Assembly (NCBI RefSeq): GCF_000817785.2
Contig: NZ_JTCM02000008.1
Location: 51,180 to 115,179 of the forward strand
Source: Hassallia byssoidea VB512170
Lineage (GTDB): Bacteria > Cyanobacteriota > Cyanobacteriia > Cyanobacteriales > Nostocaceae
DNA: 64,000 nt
Reading direction: 5' to 3'
The notes under the pieces are model-generated. The model saw only the letters and a program-made list of their open reading frames with translations, searched no databases and had not been told where the DNA came from. Made by a program: the position numbers and the translations under genes. Below, in pieces: positions 36,413 to 43,940 of the stretch (positions within the stretch are counted from its first letter, which is position 1; each line of letters starts with the position of its first letter).

Positions 36413-37409
36413 AATTTTGCACCTCCTGGTTGTAGCGAGTCAAACTCTCTAGGTTTTTTTGCAAGTCAAAAGACGAGGGTTTGAGTGCCAGCGTGCCTAT
36501 ATTTAATTCATCCTGAAATTTTTTGATTTTGTCGCGACAAGTTGCCACATCACCAATAATCGAATTCTCAATCAAATAGTCTTCATCAAAACAAATGTTG
36601 TCGCGGTCAAATGGTTTGGCTTTTTGATTGAGGCTGCCTTGCATGAGTTGGGCAGAATTCGCTTTCATTTTCAGGCTGTATTTGCGGATAAAAGGCATCG
36701 CTTCATTCACCGCTTCATCGTATGTCTTAGCAGCAAAAAAGAAGCGTGCCAGCATAAGATTTTCAGCACCGCTGGAATTTAAGGCACGATATTTGCCAAC
36801 AGTATTCTTCAATCTATTCAGTGAAAACGGCGGTCCCCCCATCAAACCAAAGGAATGTTTTGCGGCAAAGGCTACCCCGTCATCATCGCCAGTTGCTACA
36901 AACACGGGAATTTTCGGTTGCAATGGTTTCGGGTAAATTGTCAACTTTGCACATTGATAATATTGCCCGTTAAAGGTGACATCCCTTTCATATAACAACT
37001 GCTGAATCATCGCCATCGCTTCTAACATTTTCGGGCGAGATTCACTCGTTCCTGTAGCAAAATGCTTGTTTTGTTGCGGAAACGGTCCACCTTTGGCGAT
37101 TCCAAATATTAACCGACCACTACATAAATTATCCAATGTAGCAATATCTTCCGCAACTCGAATCGGGTTATGAAACGCCAGCAACACCGCTCCAGTTCCT
37201 AATCGAATTGTGGAAGTAACGCCCGCTAAATGCGCCAGCAAGACTAACATTGATGAACTGATATTCAATTCATTGAAATGATGTTCGCTCACCCAGGCTT
37301 CGTTAAAGCCGAGGTATTCGGCATGTTTTACCAGCGCGACTTGTTCAAAAATCGCACGATGGGCATCCTGGCAAGGATTTTCATAATTACAAAACAATCC
37401 AGTTTTCAT
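36405..37409 (-). CDS. LLM-class flavin-dependent oxidoreductase
   Basis: 334 residues of the bacterial luciferase-like TIM-barrel family: MKTGLFCNYE, AEYLGFNEAWVSEHHFNE, IRLGTGAVLLAFHNPIRVAE and LCSGRLIFGIAKGG are typical segments that bind FMN/F420. Substrate unknown. It is the middle gene of three on the minus strand: a 121-residue unknown protein, this enzyme, and the 123-residue paralogue. The ATG at 37409 opens the conserved part; 16 more codons upstream are not needed. Confidence 0.9.
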   Translation of the reverse strand: MKTGLFCNYENPCQDAHRAIFEQVALVKHAEYLGFNEAWVSEHHFNELNISSSMLVLLAHLAGVTSTIRLGTGAVLLAFHNPIRVAEDIATLDNLCSGRLIFGIAKGGPFPQQNKHFATGTSESRPKMLEAMAMIQQLLYERDVTFNGQYYQCAKLTIYPKPLQPKIPVFVATGDDDGVAFAAKHSFGLMGGPPFSLNRLKNTVGKYRALNSSGAENLMLARFFFAAKTYDEAVNEAMPFIRKYSLKMKANSAQLMQGSLNQKAKPFDRDNICFDEDYLIENSIIGDVATCRDKIKKFQDELNIGTLALKPSSFDLQKNLESLTRYNQEVQNYV

Positions 37410-37426
37410 GGCGATCGCTATTATTT

Positions 37427-37789
37427 CTAAGTTGCGACCCAATGCAAATCTAACCACAAACGTGGATGTGCCTGCTTTAGTTTTGACATCGGATCGCGTA
37501 GCAGTCGTGAGGCATTCAAAAACACCACCTGAACTAACCCCATGTTGTCTGCTACTTCTCTAAGTACATCTTTTTTTGCTTGCACATAAGTCAATATTTC
37601 CGCAGAGCAATAAATCCCTATGTATTGCAAGCGTTTAGGAGGTCGTCCCCAATAACAGGTGATGACTTTCACATAACAGCCGTCTAACAATTCCCCTAAT
37701 TGTGGGTAATAGTTTTCCACGACTCTTATGAATTCTTTGGCTAGGATATCTTCAGTAATCATTACAAAACATATTTTTGTAGCGCTCAT
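37427..37789 (-). CDS. Hypothetical protein upstream of LLM oxidoreductase
   Basis: About 120 residues if started at the ATG at 37789 (MSATKICFVMITEDIL); an ATG at 37762 (MITEDILAKE) is also possible, and neither has a clear ribosome site. Body: FIRVVENYYPQLGELLDGCY, RPPKRLQYIGIYCSAEILTY, DNMGLVQVVFLNASRLLRDP. No domain recognised. Only 17 bases separate it from the LLM gene, so it is likely in the same transcript. Confidence 0.7.
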   Translation of the reverse strand: MSATKICFVMITEDILAKEFIRVVENYYPQLGELLDGCYVKVITCYWGRPPKRLQYIGIYCSAEILTYVQAKKDVLREVADNMGLVQVVFLNASRLLRDPMSKLKQAHPRLWLDLHWVAT

Positions 37790-37876
37790 CACACATGTTA
37801 ATATAACATATTTAGTGTCAATAAAATTTGACAATAATCCCATTTTTTATTAATGTTTTATAATTACAATTAAACA

Positions 37877-37908
37877 ATAGGAGGTATTGCTCAAAGCATA
37901 CCTCCTAT
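37877..37908 (-). terminator. Perfect hairpin ATAGGAGGTAT-(10)-ATACCTCCTAT
   Basis: 11-base perfect stem with a 10-base loop, followed on the minus strand by ATTGTTTAATTGT. It lies after the 39110-38092 minus-strand genes and before the next minus-strand operon, so it probably ends the former transcript. Confidence 0.6.
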
Positions 37909-38091
37909 CAATTTGATATAGCACCCAAGCTTTTTTTAAACTTGCCTTTGACTGGAAAAATCATCAAATGTAGCGCCAATCCAGCCAAGGCAGTTAAATA
38001 ATTTAAATTGATTGTTTTCGCAAAACATCAGAATTCCCATGTTAAAAATTTCTGATTCAAAGTTTTCACTCATAACAATCATTAATTGTGA

Positions 38092-38403
38092 TTATCGAGC
38101 ATTACGCTCTGACACCAAAACCTCTGCTACCAATTCTGGCAAATCCATGAGGTCAACATATCCATCTGAACCACGCATAGGAGAGATAAATGTATAGTTT
38201 GGGTCACACTCTCCATTGTCGTAAACTTGAATAAACCACCTATCAGGAAATCCGGCGATGCCAAGTTCTACAATGTACCAAGACTCGCCAATCAAACGAG
38301 AGTTAAAGATTGTAAACCACTCTCTATTTGGTTCGGAAATGTTCCAATCTGCCATCAGGAACTCTAACGCGATTTGTCCGGCATCTATTGAAGTCAATAG
38401 CAT
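38092..38403 (-). CDS. Hypothetical protein (103 aa)
   Basis: 103 acidic residues without recognised domain; segments EFLMADWNISEPNREWFTIF, GESWYIVELGIAGFPDRWFI and DPNYTFISPMRGSDGY. Trp and aromatic residues are frequent. The style recalls small immunity-type proteins, but there is no toxin candidate beside it and this is only an impression. Starts two bases after the stop of the gene at 38406. Confidence 0.7.
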   Translation of the reverse strand: MLLTSIDAGQIALEFLMADWNISEPNREWFTIFNSRLIGESWYIVELGIAGFPDRWFIQVYDNGECDPNYTFISPMRGSDGYVDLMDLPELVAEVLVSERNAR

Positions 38404-38405
38404 TT

Positions 38406-38669
38406 CTACTCCTTATTTGAAACTTCAGGATACAATCCTAATTCCTTCGCTAGCTCACGCGCAACAAAAAATAAAAACTCGGCACCATCTTGATTTCCTT
38501 CGTGAGCAAACATAGTTCCTACTTGCATCATTGTCTGCACCAAGCCACTATCAATTAATTCTGGCTCTTGCTGTAAAACTTCTGGTTCCTGACCGTTAGG
38601 ACACTTAAGTAGCTTATCAATTAAATTAAAATACAGGTTTTGGCGTTGTTCTTGGGTTTGTTCAGTCAT
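38406..38669 (-). CDS. Small helical protein resembling N-termini of CHAT/TPR proteins
   Basis: 87 residues: EQRQNLYFNLIDKLLKCPNG, then EPEVLQQEPELIDSGLVQTM and a helical rest. In cyanobacteria this pattern (L-x-L-I-x-x-L-L-x-C-P-x-G, then E-x-x-L...) is common at the beginning of large TPR-CHAT proteins. Here it stands alone. Possible roles are adaptor or leftover of a longer gene. Coupled to the next gene by a two-base gap. Confidence 0.75.
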   Translation of the reverse strand: MTEQTQEQRQNLYFNLIDKLLKCPNGQEPEVLQQEPELIDSGLVQTMMQVGTMFAHEGNQDGAEFLFFVARELAKELGLYPEVSNKE

Positions 38670-38696
38670 GGTTACTTTTATTGATGCGCGAATTGT

Positions 38697-39110
38697 TTAT
38701 TGCTCGATGCTTTGCTGCCAAAGTCTTTCCAACATTTCTATCTGTTCTTGCAAAACCGCAGCTCGATATACAAGATACCTATCGTAGAAAAGAATTCCTA
38801 AGCCAACACAAATAGGGAAAAACAAGAAAAACCATTCCAACATAGTGGCAATTTTATATTGCTCAACAGTAGTTAGTATTTCTTGGGCAGGGTTGGGTTT
38901 TGTATCTTCTTCCTTAGTAGTTAATAACCTTTGTTGCAGTGCTTCGTCAGCAGTATCTGTACCAATTTGATTAACTGCATAAGTTGAATTCTTTATTTCT
39001 AATAATTCGATATGTCGTCCCCAAATTATGCCAAATACTACTACTCCTGGAGAAAGCACTGCTAAAGTTACTAAACAAACTGTGATAATATTTACAATTC
39101 GGGATCTCAT
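38697..39110 (-). CDS. Hypothetical membrane protein, two TM segments
   Basis: 137 residues with a first membrane segment (IVNIITVCLVTLAVLSPGVV), a soluble loop of about 60 residues rich in Glu/Thr, and a second segment (MLEWFFLFFPICVGLGILFY), then a helical tail (LQEQIEMLERLWQQSIEQ). No family recognised. The ATG at 39110 is taken rather than a TTG six codons earlier. It is followed on the same strand by the 38406 gene after 27 bases. Confidence 0.75.
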   Translation of the reverse strand: MRSRIVNIITVCLVTLAVLSPGVVVFGIIWGRHIELLEIKNSTYAVNQIGTDTADEALQQRLLTTKEEDTKPNPAQEILTTVEQYKIATMLEWFFLFFPICVGLGILFYDRYLVYRAAVLQEQIEMLERLWQQSIEQ

Positions 39111-40107
39111 CTTGACTCTTCGTTGCAAGGCAGTATCTACCCAGCGAGCAAATATTTTTTACGGGTTATACAAGCACTAAGCTTTGGCAAATAAAAGTCT
39201 GGCTGAAGCGTGCAAAATATAAATATCCGAAGTAAGAAAGCACTAATGACAGGAATGACGCACATCTTTCCCTTATCTACAACAGGGGGTTAAGAAGTCC
39301 CCCCTCGTTCTTTAGGTTTGCACCATCAGAATGTCGGGGGGTAGAGGGGAATCTCTGCGTAAATCCTATAAGTTTTATATCAGTCGTCTCTGCACACAAC
39401 TATTTATCTGTGTGGATTAAGATTATTAAATTAATTAGATTTGTACTCAAAGCCTGCAATTCTTATCTGATAAGACTTACAAAAATTTTTTGGGGTATGG
39501 GTACTAGTATTTTTGGGTTGGGGTACTAGTATTTACCTTCTGGGGGTTCTAGCATTTTTGTACTCAACATCAAACCCTTCCAGGCTTTGATAAAAGACTG
39601 TTTTTGAGCTAATTTCACACAAGAGTTCTGTTGTACTCAAAGCAAATCATATTACTTGGTAAATATACACGCAATTAACTTAAAATGAATCAAGAAAACA
39701 TTAATATAACATGAAATATTTGCGTTTTTTATCTAGAGAATTTGAAAAATCATCTAAACACTACAGAAATAACCTTTATTGATTTATAAAATACTTTGTT
39801 AGTAAGCCAGAGTTGTTAAAGCGACGAACAATTCACACTCGCATCACACAACTCAACAGCCAGATTCCCACTCAACCCTTGCCCACTCTAACCAGTCTCA
39901 AATATTTTAAGTTTTCTGGGTAAGTTAGAGTATATAATTTATATATGTTTATACATACACTTGCACGCCCAGAGTGCAACTTACATCAACAACTCATTCA
40001 AAGAAAGAAATTAGTAAATTCAAATCGTGGCACACATATAGACCACTAACTGTAAGAAAATAAAATGTGTGACACTTTACTAAGTTTAGAATTTTAGGAG
40101 TTAATTC
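39111..40107. other. Long AT-rich region upstream of cysK
   Basis: About 1 kb with no convincing gene. It contains three GGGTACTAGTATTT-type repeats at 39499-39557, three TTGTACTCAA copies (39441, 39558, 39631), and the cysK ribosome site TAGGAG (40096-40100). It divides the minus-strand operon ending at 39110 from cysK, so it should hold both promoters. Confidence 0.6.
39499..39557. repeat. Three phased GGGTACTAGTATTT repeats
   Basis: Copies at 39499-39512 and 39521-39534 are identical; a third at 39544-39557 (GGGTTCTAGCATTT) has two changes. Starts are 22 and 23 bases apart, about two helical turns, which suggests an operator array read from one face of the DNA. Confidence 0.75.
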
Positions 40108-41067
40108 GTGCGGATAGCTAAAGACGTAACAGAACTTATTGGACGGACTCCTTTAGTTGCTCTGAATAAGATCCCCCAAGCTGAAGGATGTGTAGCCCGA
40201 ATCGTCGCGAAGCTGGAAGGAATGAACCCAGCGGCTTCAGTCAAAGACCGCATCGGCATCAGCATGGTGCAGCAGGCAGAAACAACAGGCTGGATTACGC
40301 CAGGAAAAACCATTTTAGTTGAGCCGACCTCTGGTAATACCGGGATTGCACTCGCAATGGTGGCAGCAGCGCGTGGCTACAGTTTGATTTTAACGATGCC
40401 AGAAACGATGAGTTTAGAAAGACGCGCCATGCTACGCGCTTATGGTGCTTCTTTGGAGTTAACTCCAGGGGCAGAAGGAATGCGAGGCGCAATTCGCAAA
40501 GCGGAGGAAATTGTCGCTAAAACTCCTAATGCTTTTATGCTGCAACAGTTCCGCAACCCAGCAAATCCAAAAATTCACCAAGAAACTACCGCCGAAGAAA
40601 TTTGGGAAGATACAGACGGGGAAGTGGATATTCTCATTGCTGGGGTAGGTACTGGTGGGACAATAACTGGAGTTGCCGAAGTAATTAAAAAGCGCAAGCC
40701 AAGTTTTCAGGCGATCGCTGTTGAACCCAGCAATAGCCCCGTCCTCTCTGGTGGTGAACCAGGACCGCATAAAATTCAAGGCATTGGTGCCGGATTTGTC
40801 CCAACCATTCTCCGTACCGAACTGATTGACGAAGTGATTAAAGTCAGCGACGATCAGGCGATGGCTTATGGACGGCGTTTGGCGAAAGAAGAAGGATTGT
40901 TATCTGGTATATCCTCTGGTGCTGCTTTATATGCAGCAATTCAAGTCGCTAAACGCCCAGAAAACGCCGATCGCTTAATCGTCATGATTCAGCCTTCCTT
41001 TGGCGAACGCTACCTCAGCACCCCGATGTTCCAAAACTTGGAAGTCGAAGCTACGGCTGTGCGTTAG
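40108..41067 (+). CDS. cysK: Cysteine synthase A (O-acetylserine sulfhydrylase)
   Basis: 319 residues, PLP enzyme of type II fold. [16 protein letters not shown] holds the PLP-binding Lys, [15 protein letters not shown] the substrate loop, and [15 protein letters not shown] the phosphate-binding glycine loop. It forms L-cysteine from O-acetylserine and sulfide. The start is GTG with TAGGAG eight bases ahead; no ATG is near. It opens a group of sulfur- and nitrogenase-related genes. Confidence 0.96.
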   Translation: MRIAKDVTELIGRTPLVALNKIPQAEGCVARIVAKLEGMNPAASVKDRIGISMVQQAETTGWITPGKTILVEPTSGNTGIALAMVAAARGYSLILTMPETMSLERRAMLRAYGASLELTPGAEGMRGAIRKAEEIVAKTPNAFMLQQFRNPANPKIHQETTAEEIWEDTDGEVDILIAGVGTGGTITGVAEVIKKRKPSFQAIAVEPSNSPVLSGGEPGPHKIQGIGAGFVPTILRTELIDEVIKVSDDQAMAYGRRLAKEEGLLSGISSGAALYAAIQVAKRPENADRLIVMIQPSFGERYLSTPMFQNLEVEATAVR

Positions 41068-41201
41068 GGAGACAGGGGGGGAGGGGGGACAAGGGGGACA
41101 AGGGGGACAAGGGGGACAAGGGGACAAGGAGACAAGGGGACAAGGGGACAATTCTTTCTCCCCATCTCCTTGTCTCCCCATCCCCCACTCCCCCCCTCTT
41201 T
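41068..41201. repeat. GGGGGACAA tandem repeats with complementary tail
   Basis: Several AGGGGGACA units, then AGGGGACAAGGAGACA, followed by CTCCCCATCTCCTTGTCTCC. The two halves can pair into a long hairpin between the convergent cysK and the next gene. Confidence 0.8.
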
Positions 41202-41666
41202 CTAATGCTTGCACTTACCTTGCTGATGGTGTTCGCGATCGTGACCGTGGGCACAGCCTTGTAGGTCTTGGTTCATGAGTTTTTCGCTCATTTCTTGGAG
41301 GGATTCATCCGCAGCGGTTAAACCAATCCAAGCATTGATTTTTTCCACATCGAAACCGGCTTCACGGCGATCGCCTACTTGAATCAAGGGACGCCGAATT
41401 AACAGCGGATCGCGCAGCATCAATATTAAGGCAGTTTGTGCGTCTAATTTTTCTGGATCTACCTCACCGGATTTTACCGCTGGGGCGGCGCGGTTTATCC
41501 ACTCAACCACAGGGCGATCGCCAAAAAATGAGCGCAAACGCTCAACTGTCCAAGGTTCAGTTAACAGATTATACGGCACAACTTCATGACCGGCGGCTGT
41601 CAGCAGAGTTTTTTGTTTAGTATTGTTTTTGCAGCCTGGTTTTTCATAGAAAATTACTCTTGCCAT
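41202..41666 (-). CDS. ArsC-like nitrogenase-associated protein
   Basis: 154 residues of the ArsC/Spx thioredoxin-like family in its nitrogenase-associated form: MARVIFYEKPGCKNNTKQK (single active-site-type Cys), LLTEPWTVERLRSFFGDRPV, LMLRDPLLIRRPLIQVGDRR. A His/Cys-rich tail (CAHGHDREHHQQGKCKH) could bind metal. The family (sometimes called NifO) is found next to nif genes and influences molybdenum or metal supply to nitrogenase, though its reaction is unsettled. A strong AAGGAG site precedes the ATG. Confidence 0.9.
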   Translation of the reverse strand: MARVIFYEKPGCKNNTKQKTLLTAAGHEVVPYNLLTEPWTVERLRSFFGDRPVVEWINRAAPAVKSGEVDPEKLDAQTALILMLRDPLLIRRPLIQVGDRREAGFDVEKINAWIGLTAADESLQEMSEKLMNQDLQGCAHGHDREHHQQGKCKH

Positions 41667-41997
41667 TGAATTATCTCCTTAATAATTAGATAGATTAGGA
41701 CTTACGCATTCTCTTTTGGTCTGTTGATGTTCTTGGCAGTTCGTTCAAGCCATTATCAAAGAATGCATTACGTAAGTGATATGGATATAGCAATCCTATC
41801 TAATGAGTGAAAAAAGACTTTTGAGAAACGAACCGCAGAGGCACAGAGAGAACAGAGAAAGAGGAAGAGAGAGTTTTACGCTCTTATTTGGGATTGCTAT
41901 ATAAACAAAAATCAGTTTAATAGATAGTTACTACCCCAGTAAAATTTTAATTAATATAATTAAATATTTGTCAGAAATAGTTATTAATATATATTAA
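41667..41997. other. Intergenic region, nothing firm recognised
   Basis: 331 bases. It includes an ACCGCAGAGGCACAGAG-type repeat (41829-41850) and AT-rich sequence near 41900-41997. Two short pieces, TTACGCATTCT (41702) and AATGCATTACGTAAG (41762), may form a weak hairpin. No gene seen. Confidence 0.5.
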
Positions 41998-42609
41998 TTA
42001 AAACTTTTTCGCAGTTTGACTACTTCTGTCAAACTCAAACCTTTCCTTGGGGTCAGTTTCGCCATAAATATTAAAAGTAACAGTTGGTTCATCACCTACC
42101 GCTTCTACACTATGAATTGCATCGGGAGTAAAGCTTATAATATCTCCTGGTTCTAAAGTTATGTCGCCTGTAGTTTCAATTTTATCTGGAAATTCTGCAC
42201 TAGGACTGCGTTGCCAACAAGTAGTTTTTTCCTGTCCTTTTAATACCGCTACTACTCCCCAAGTTCCGTGGTTGTGAATTGATGATTTTATTCCTGGTAA
42301 AAATGTTACCACTTGCACTGTTAAAGGAAAACCTAACTCATCATACAGTAGTAAAACAGAAGTTCCAGTTTCTGGAGAAGGTTGTAATTTTTGACTTTGC
42401 ACCCAATAGGAATTAGTAATCAATCGCCTTACCAGCATCCGAATTTCTGGAAGGCGACTCGATTCGTCGTCAACGTTATTAAGAACATCTTCTACCTCAG
42501 TTATAAACCGATACAGGCGATAATTATCTCTTAATAAATCCCATTCTCTAGCTGATTTACATGCTTGATATTTACCGTCTCCAGTTACAAGCCAATCTCT
42601 ATTTTTCAT
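41998..42609 (-). CDS. Cysteine-dioxygenase-like cupin protein
   Basis: 203 residues with a cupin core: VTFLPGIKSSIHNHGTWGVV supplies H-x-H, and DIISFTPDAIHSVEAVGD the later His, the 3-His iron site of cysteine dioxygenase-type enzymes. The CDO family turns cysteine to cysteine sulfinate; other thiol dioxygenases have the same fold. The position two genes from cysK supports a link with cysteine metabolism. No ribosome site is clear before the ATG at 42609. Confidence 0.82.
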   Translation of the reverse strand: MKNRDWLVTGDGKYQACKSAREWDLLRDNYRLYRFITEVEDVLNNVDDESSRLPEIRMLVRRLITNSYWVQSQKLQPSPETGTSVLLLYDELGFPLTVQVVTFLPGIKSSIHNHGTWGVVAVLKGQEKTTCWQRSPSAEFPDKIETTGDITLEPGDIISFTPDAIHSVEAVGDEPTVTFNIYGETDPKERFEFDRSSQTAKKF

Positions 42610-42641
42610 AATTTTCAGTATTTGAAGATAGGTTGTGTTTT

Positions 42642-42675
42642 GTAGTAAGCGCTTTAGCGCTAAAGCGCTTACTAC
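42642..42675. repeat. Perfect palindrome GTAGTAAGCGCTTTA-GCGC-TAAAGCGCTTACTAC
   Basis: Perfect 15-base arms with a GCGC centre, the tightest copy of this repeat family. It lies between the cupin gene and the TPR-like gene, both on the minus strand. Confidence 0.9.
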
Positions 42676-42683
42676 GAAGATAA

Positions 42684-43172
42684 TTATTCTTCATCTTCTT
42701 CCGCTGGGCGTGTCAAAATATCAAGTATAAGTCCCCCACCAAATTCTTTTTTATCATCAACTTCTTTGACTCTGGCACTTATTTCTTTAGCTTGTTCTAT
42801 CTCTCCCAGCTTTGCTAATACTAATCCAGAAGCGGCGTAAGCGGTTAAATATAGCCTAATTGAGGGGTTATCTTTGCGACTAACTAATATTGGCTTTAAT
42901 TGTTGCCAATCATCAGGTAGATTTTCGTGATTATGAATTTTATTTATAACTTTGACTGCCATTTGCAGTGCTAGTAGATAATTATTTTTATAGTAAAAAT
43001 ATCTATATGCGGCGATTAACACATCTATATTATCTTGTGTTTTAGCTAAAGCTTGCTGCATATACTTTTCTGATTCGGCGGTATTTTCCCAGCTTTTAGC
43101 GGCTAATATCAATAAATTCTTGATATCTTCTGGAACTTGAAACCATGAGAATGTTTTTGAGTCAGCTTTCAT
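42684..43172 (-). CDS. TPR-like protein downstream of coxC
   Basis: 162 residues, all helical: WFQVPEDIKNLLILAAKSWE, ESEKYMQQALAKTQDNIDVL, AYRYFYYKNNYLLALQMAVK, YLTAYAASGLVLAKLGEIEQ. This fits tetratricopeptide-like pairs, with an acidic end (AEEDEE). The ATG at 43172 has AAGGAG before it; the frame upstream is STRR. It follows coxC on the same strand and may serve oxidase or nitrogenase assembly, but no direct evidence exists. Confidence 0.82.
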   Translation of the reverse strand: MKADSKTFSWFQVPEDIKNLLILAAKSWENTAESEKYMQQALAKTQDNIDVLIAAYRYFYYKNNYLLALQMAVKVINKIHNHENLPDDWQQLKPILVSRKDNPSIRLYLTAYAASGLVLAKLGEIEQAKEISARVKEVDDKKEFGGGLILDILTRPAEEDEE

Positions 43173-43182
43173 AAAAATCTCC

Positions 43183-43265
43183 TTGATGGGGAATGGGGAG
43201 TAGGGAGTAGGGAATAGGGAATAAAGAAGTTTTGAATTTTCACCACTGCCCACTCCCCACTCCCT
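43183..43265. repeat. STRR arrays between coxC and the TPR-like gene
   Basis: GGGGAATGGGGAGTAGGGAG-type units, then CACTCCC/CCCACTC units. Confidence 0.75.
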
Positions 43266-43270
43266 TCCCT

Positions 43271-43870
43271 TTATTTAAACAAGGTGAGAATGTACAGCAG
43301 GGAGAATAAAACAATCCAGATGATGTCTACGAAGTGCCAGTATATTTCTGCCATTTCAATACCAACGTGCTTGGTAGCAGAATAGTGACCGGGACGACGC
43401 GATCGCCACAATACACCTAAAATTAATAACAGTCCCACAAATACGTGCAAACCGTGGAATCCTGTCATTAAATAAAAACAGTTGGAAAATACGTTGGTCG
43501 TCATGCCGTATCCTAAAGTTAGATACTCAACAACCTGACCAAGTAAGAAAACTGCTCCCATAATTGCAGTGATGGTATACCACCGCTGCATTCCTTTGAC
43601 ATCATTCCTTTTAATTGCTGCGTCACCAAAATGAATGACGAAACTACTAGAAACGAGAATGATAGTGTTAATTGTCGGCAATAAAAGCTCTACTTCGGTG
43701 TTTTCTGGGGGCCAAACTGACGTTATTCCTCGAAAGAACAAATAAGCCGCAAAAAAGCCGCCAAACATTAAAGATTCAGAAGCAAGAAAGGTCAATAATC
43801 CTAATACTCGCAAATCTTGATGTTCGCTGTGTTCTGCGTGATGTTCTGCATTTGATGTTGCGATCGCCAT
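43271..43870 (-). CDS. coxC: Cytochrome c oxidase subunit III
   Basis: 199 residues with five membrane segments: VLGLLTFLASESLMFGGFFA (with the conserved Glu), TINTIILVSSSFVIHFGDAA, YTITAIMGAVFLLGQVVEYL, MTGFHGLHVFVGLLLILGVL and EIYWHFVDIIWIVLFSLLYI. These match CoxC/CyoC. The ATG at 43870 (MAIATSNAEHH) is used. It closes the coxB-coxA-coxC order on the minus strand. Because cnfR lies next to it, this is likely the heterocyst-type Cox2 oxidase, which consumes O2 to protect nitrogenase. Confidence 0.96.
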   Translation of the reverse strand: MAIATSNAEHHAEHSEHQDLRVLGLLTFLASESLMFGGFFAAYLFFRGITSVWPPENTEVELLLPTINTIILVSSSFVIHFGDAAIKRNDVKGMQRWYTITAIMGAVFLLGQVVEYLTLGYGMTTNVFSNCFYLMTGFHGLHVFVGLLLILGVLWRSRRPGHYSATKHVGIEMAEIYWHFVDIIWIVLFSLLYILTLFK

Positions 43871-43907
43871 ATTGTTGCAGCTTGAATAAATGTCCAAAAA
43901 GAAATCG

Positions 43908-43934
43908 TAATAAGCGCTATAAGCGCTTACTACG
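43908..43934. repeat. Palindromic repeat between coxA and coxC
   Basis: GTAATAAGCGCTATAAGCGC followed by TTACTAC: short member of the GTAGTAAGCGCT family. Confidence 0.75.
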
Positions 43935-43940
43935 AACTAA

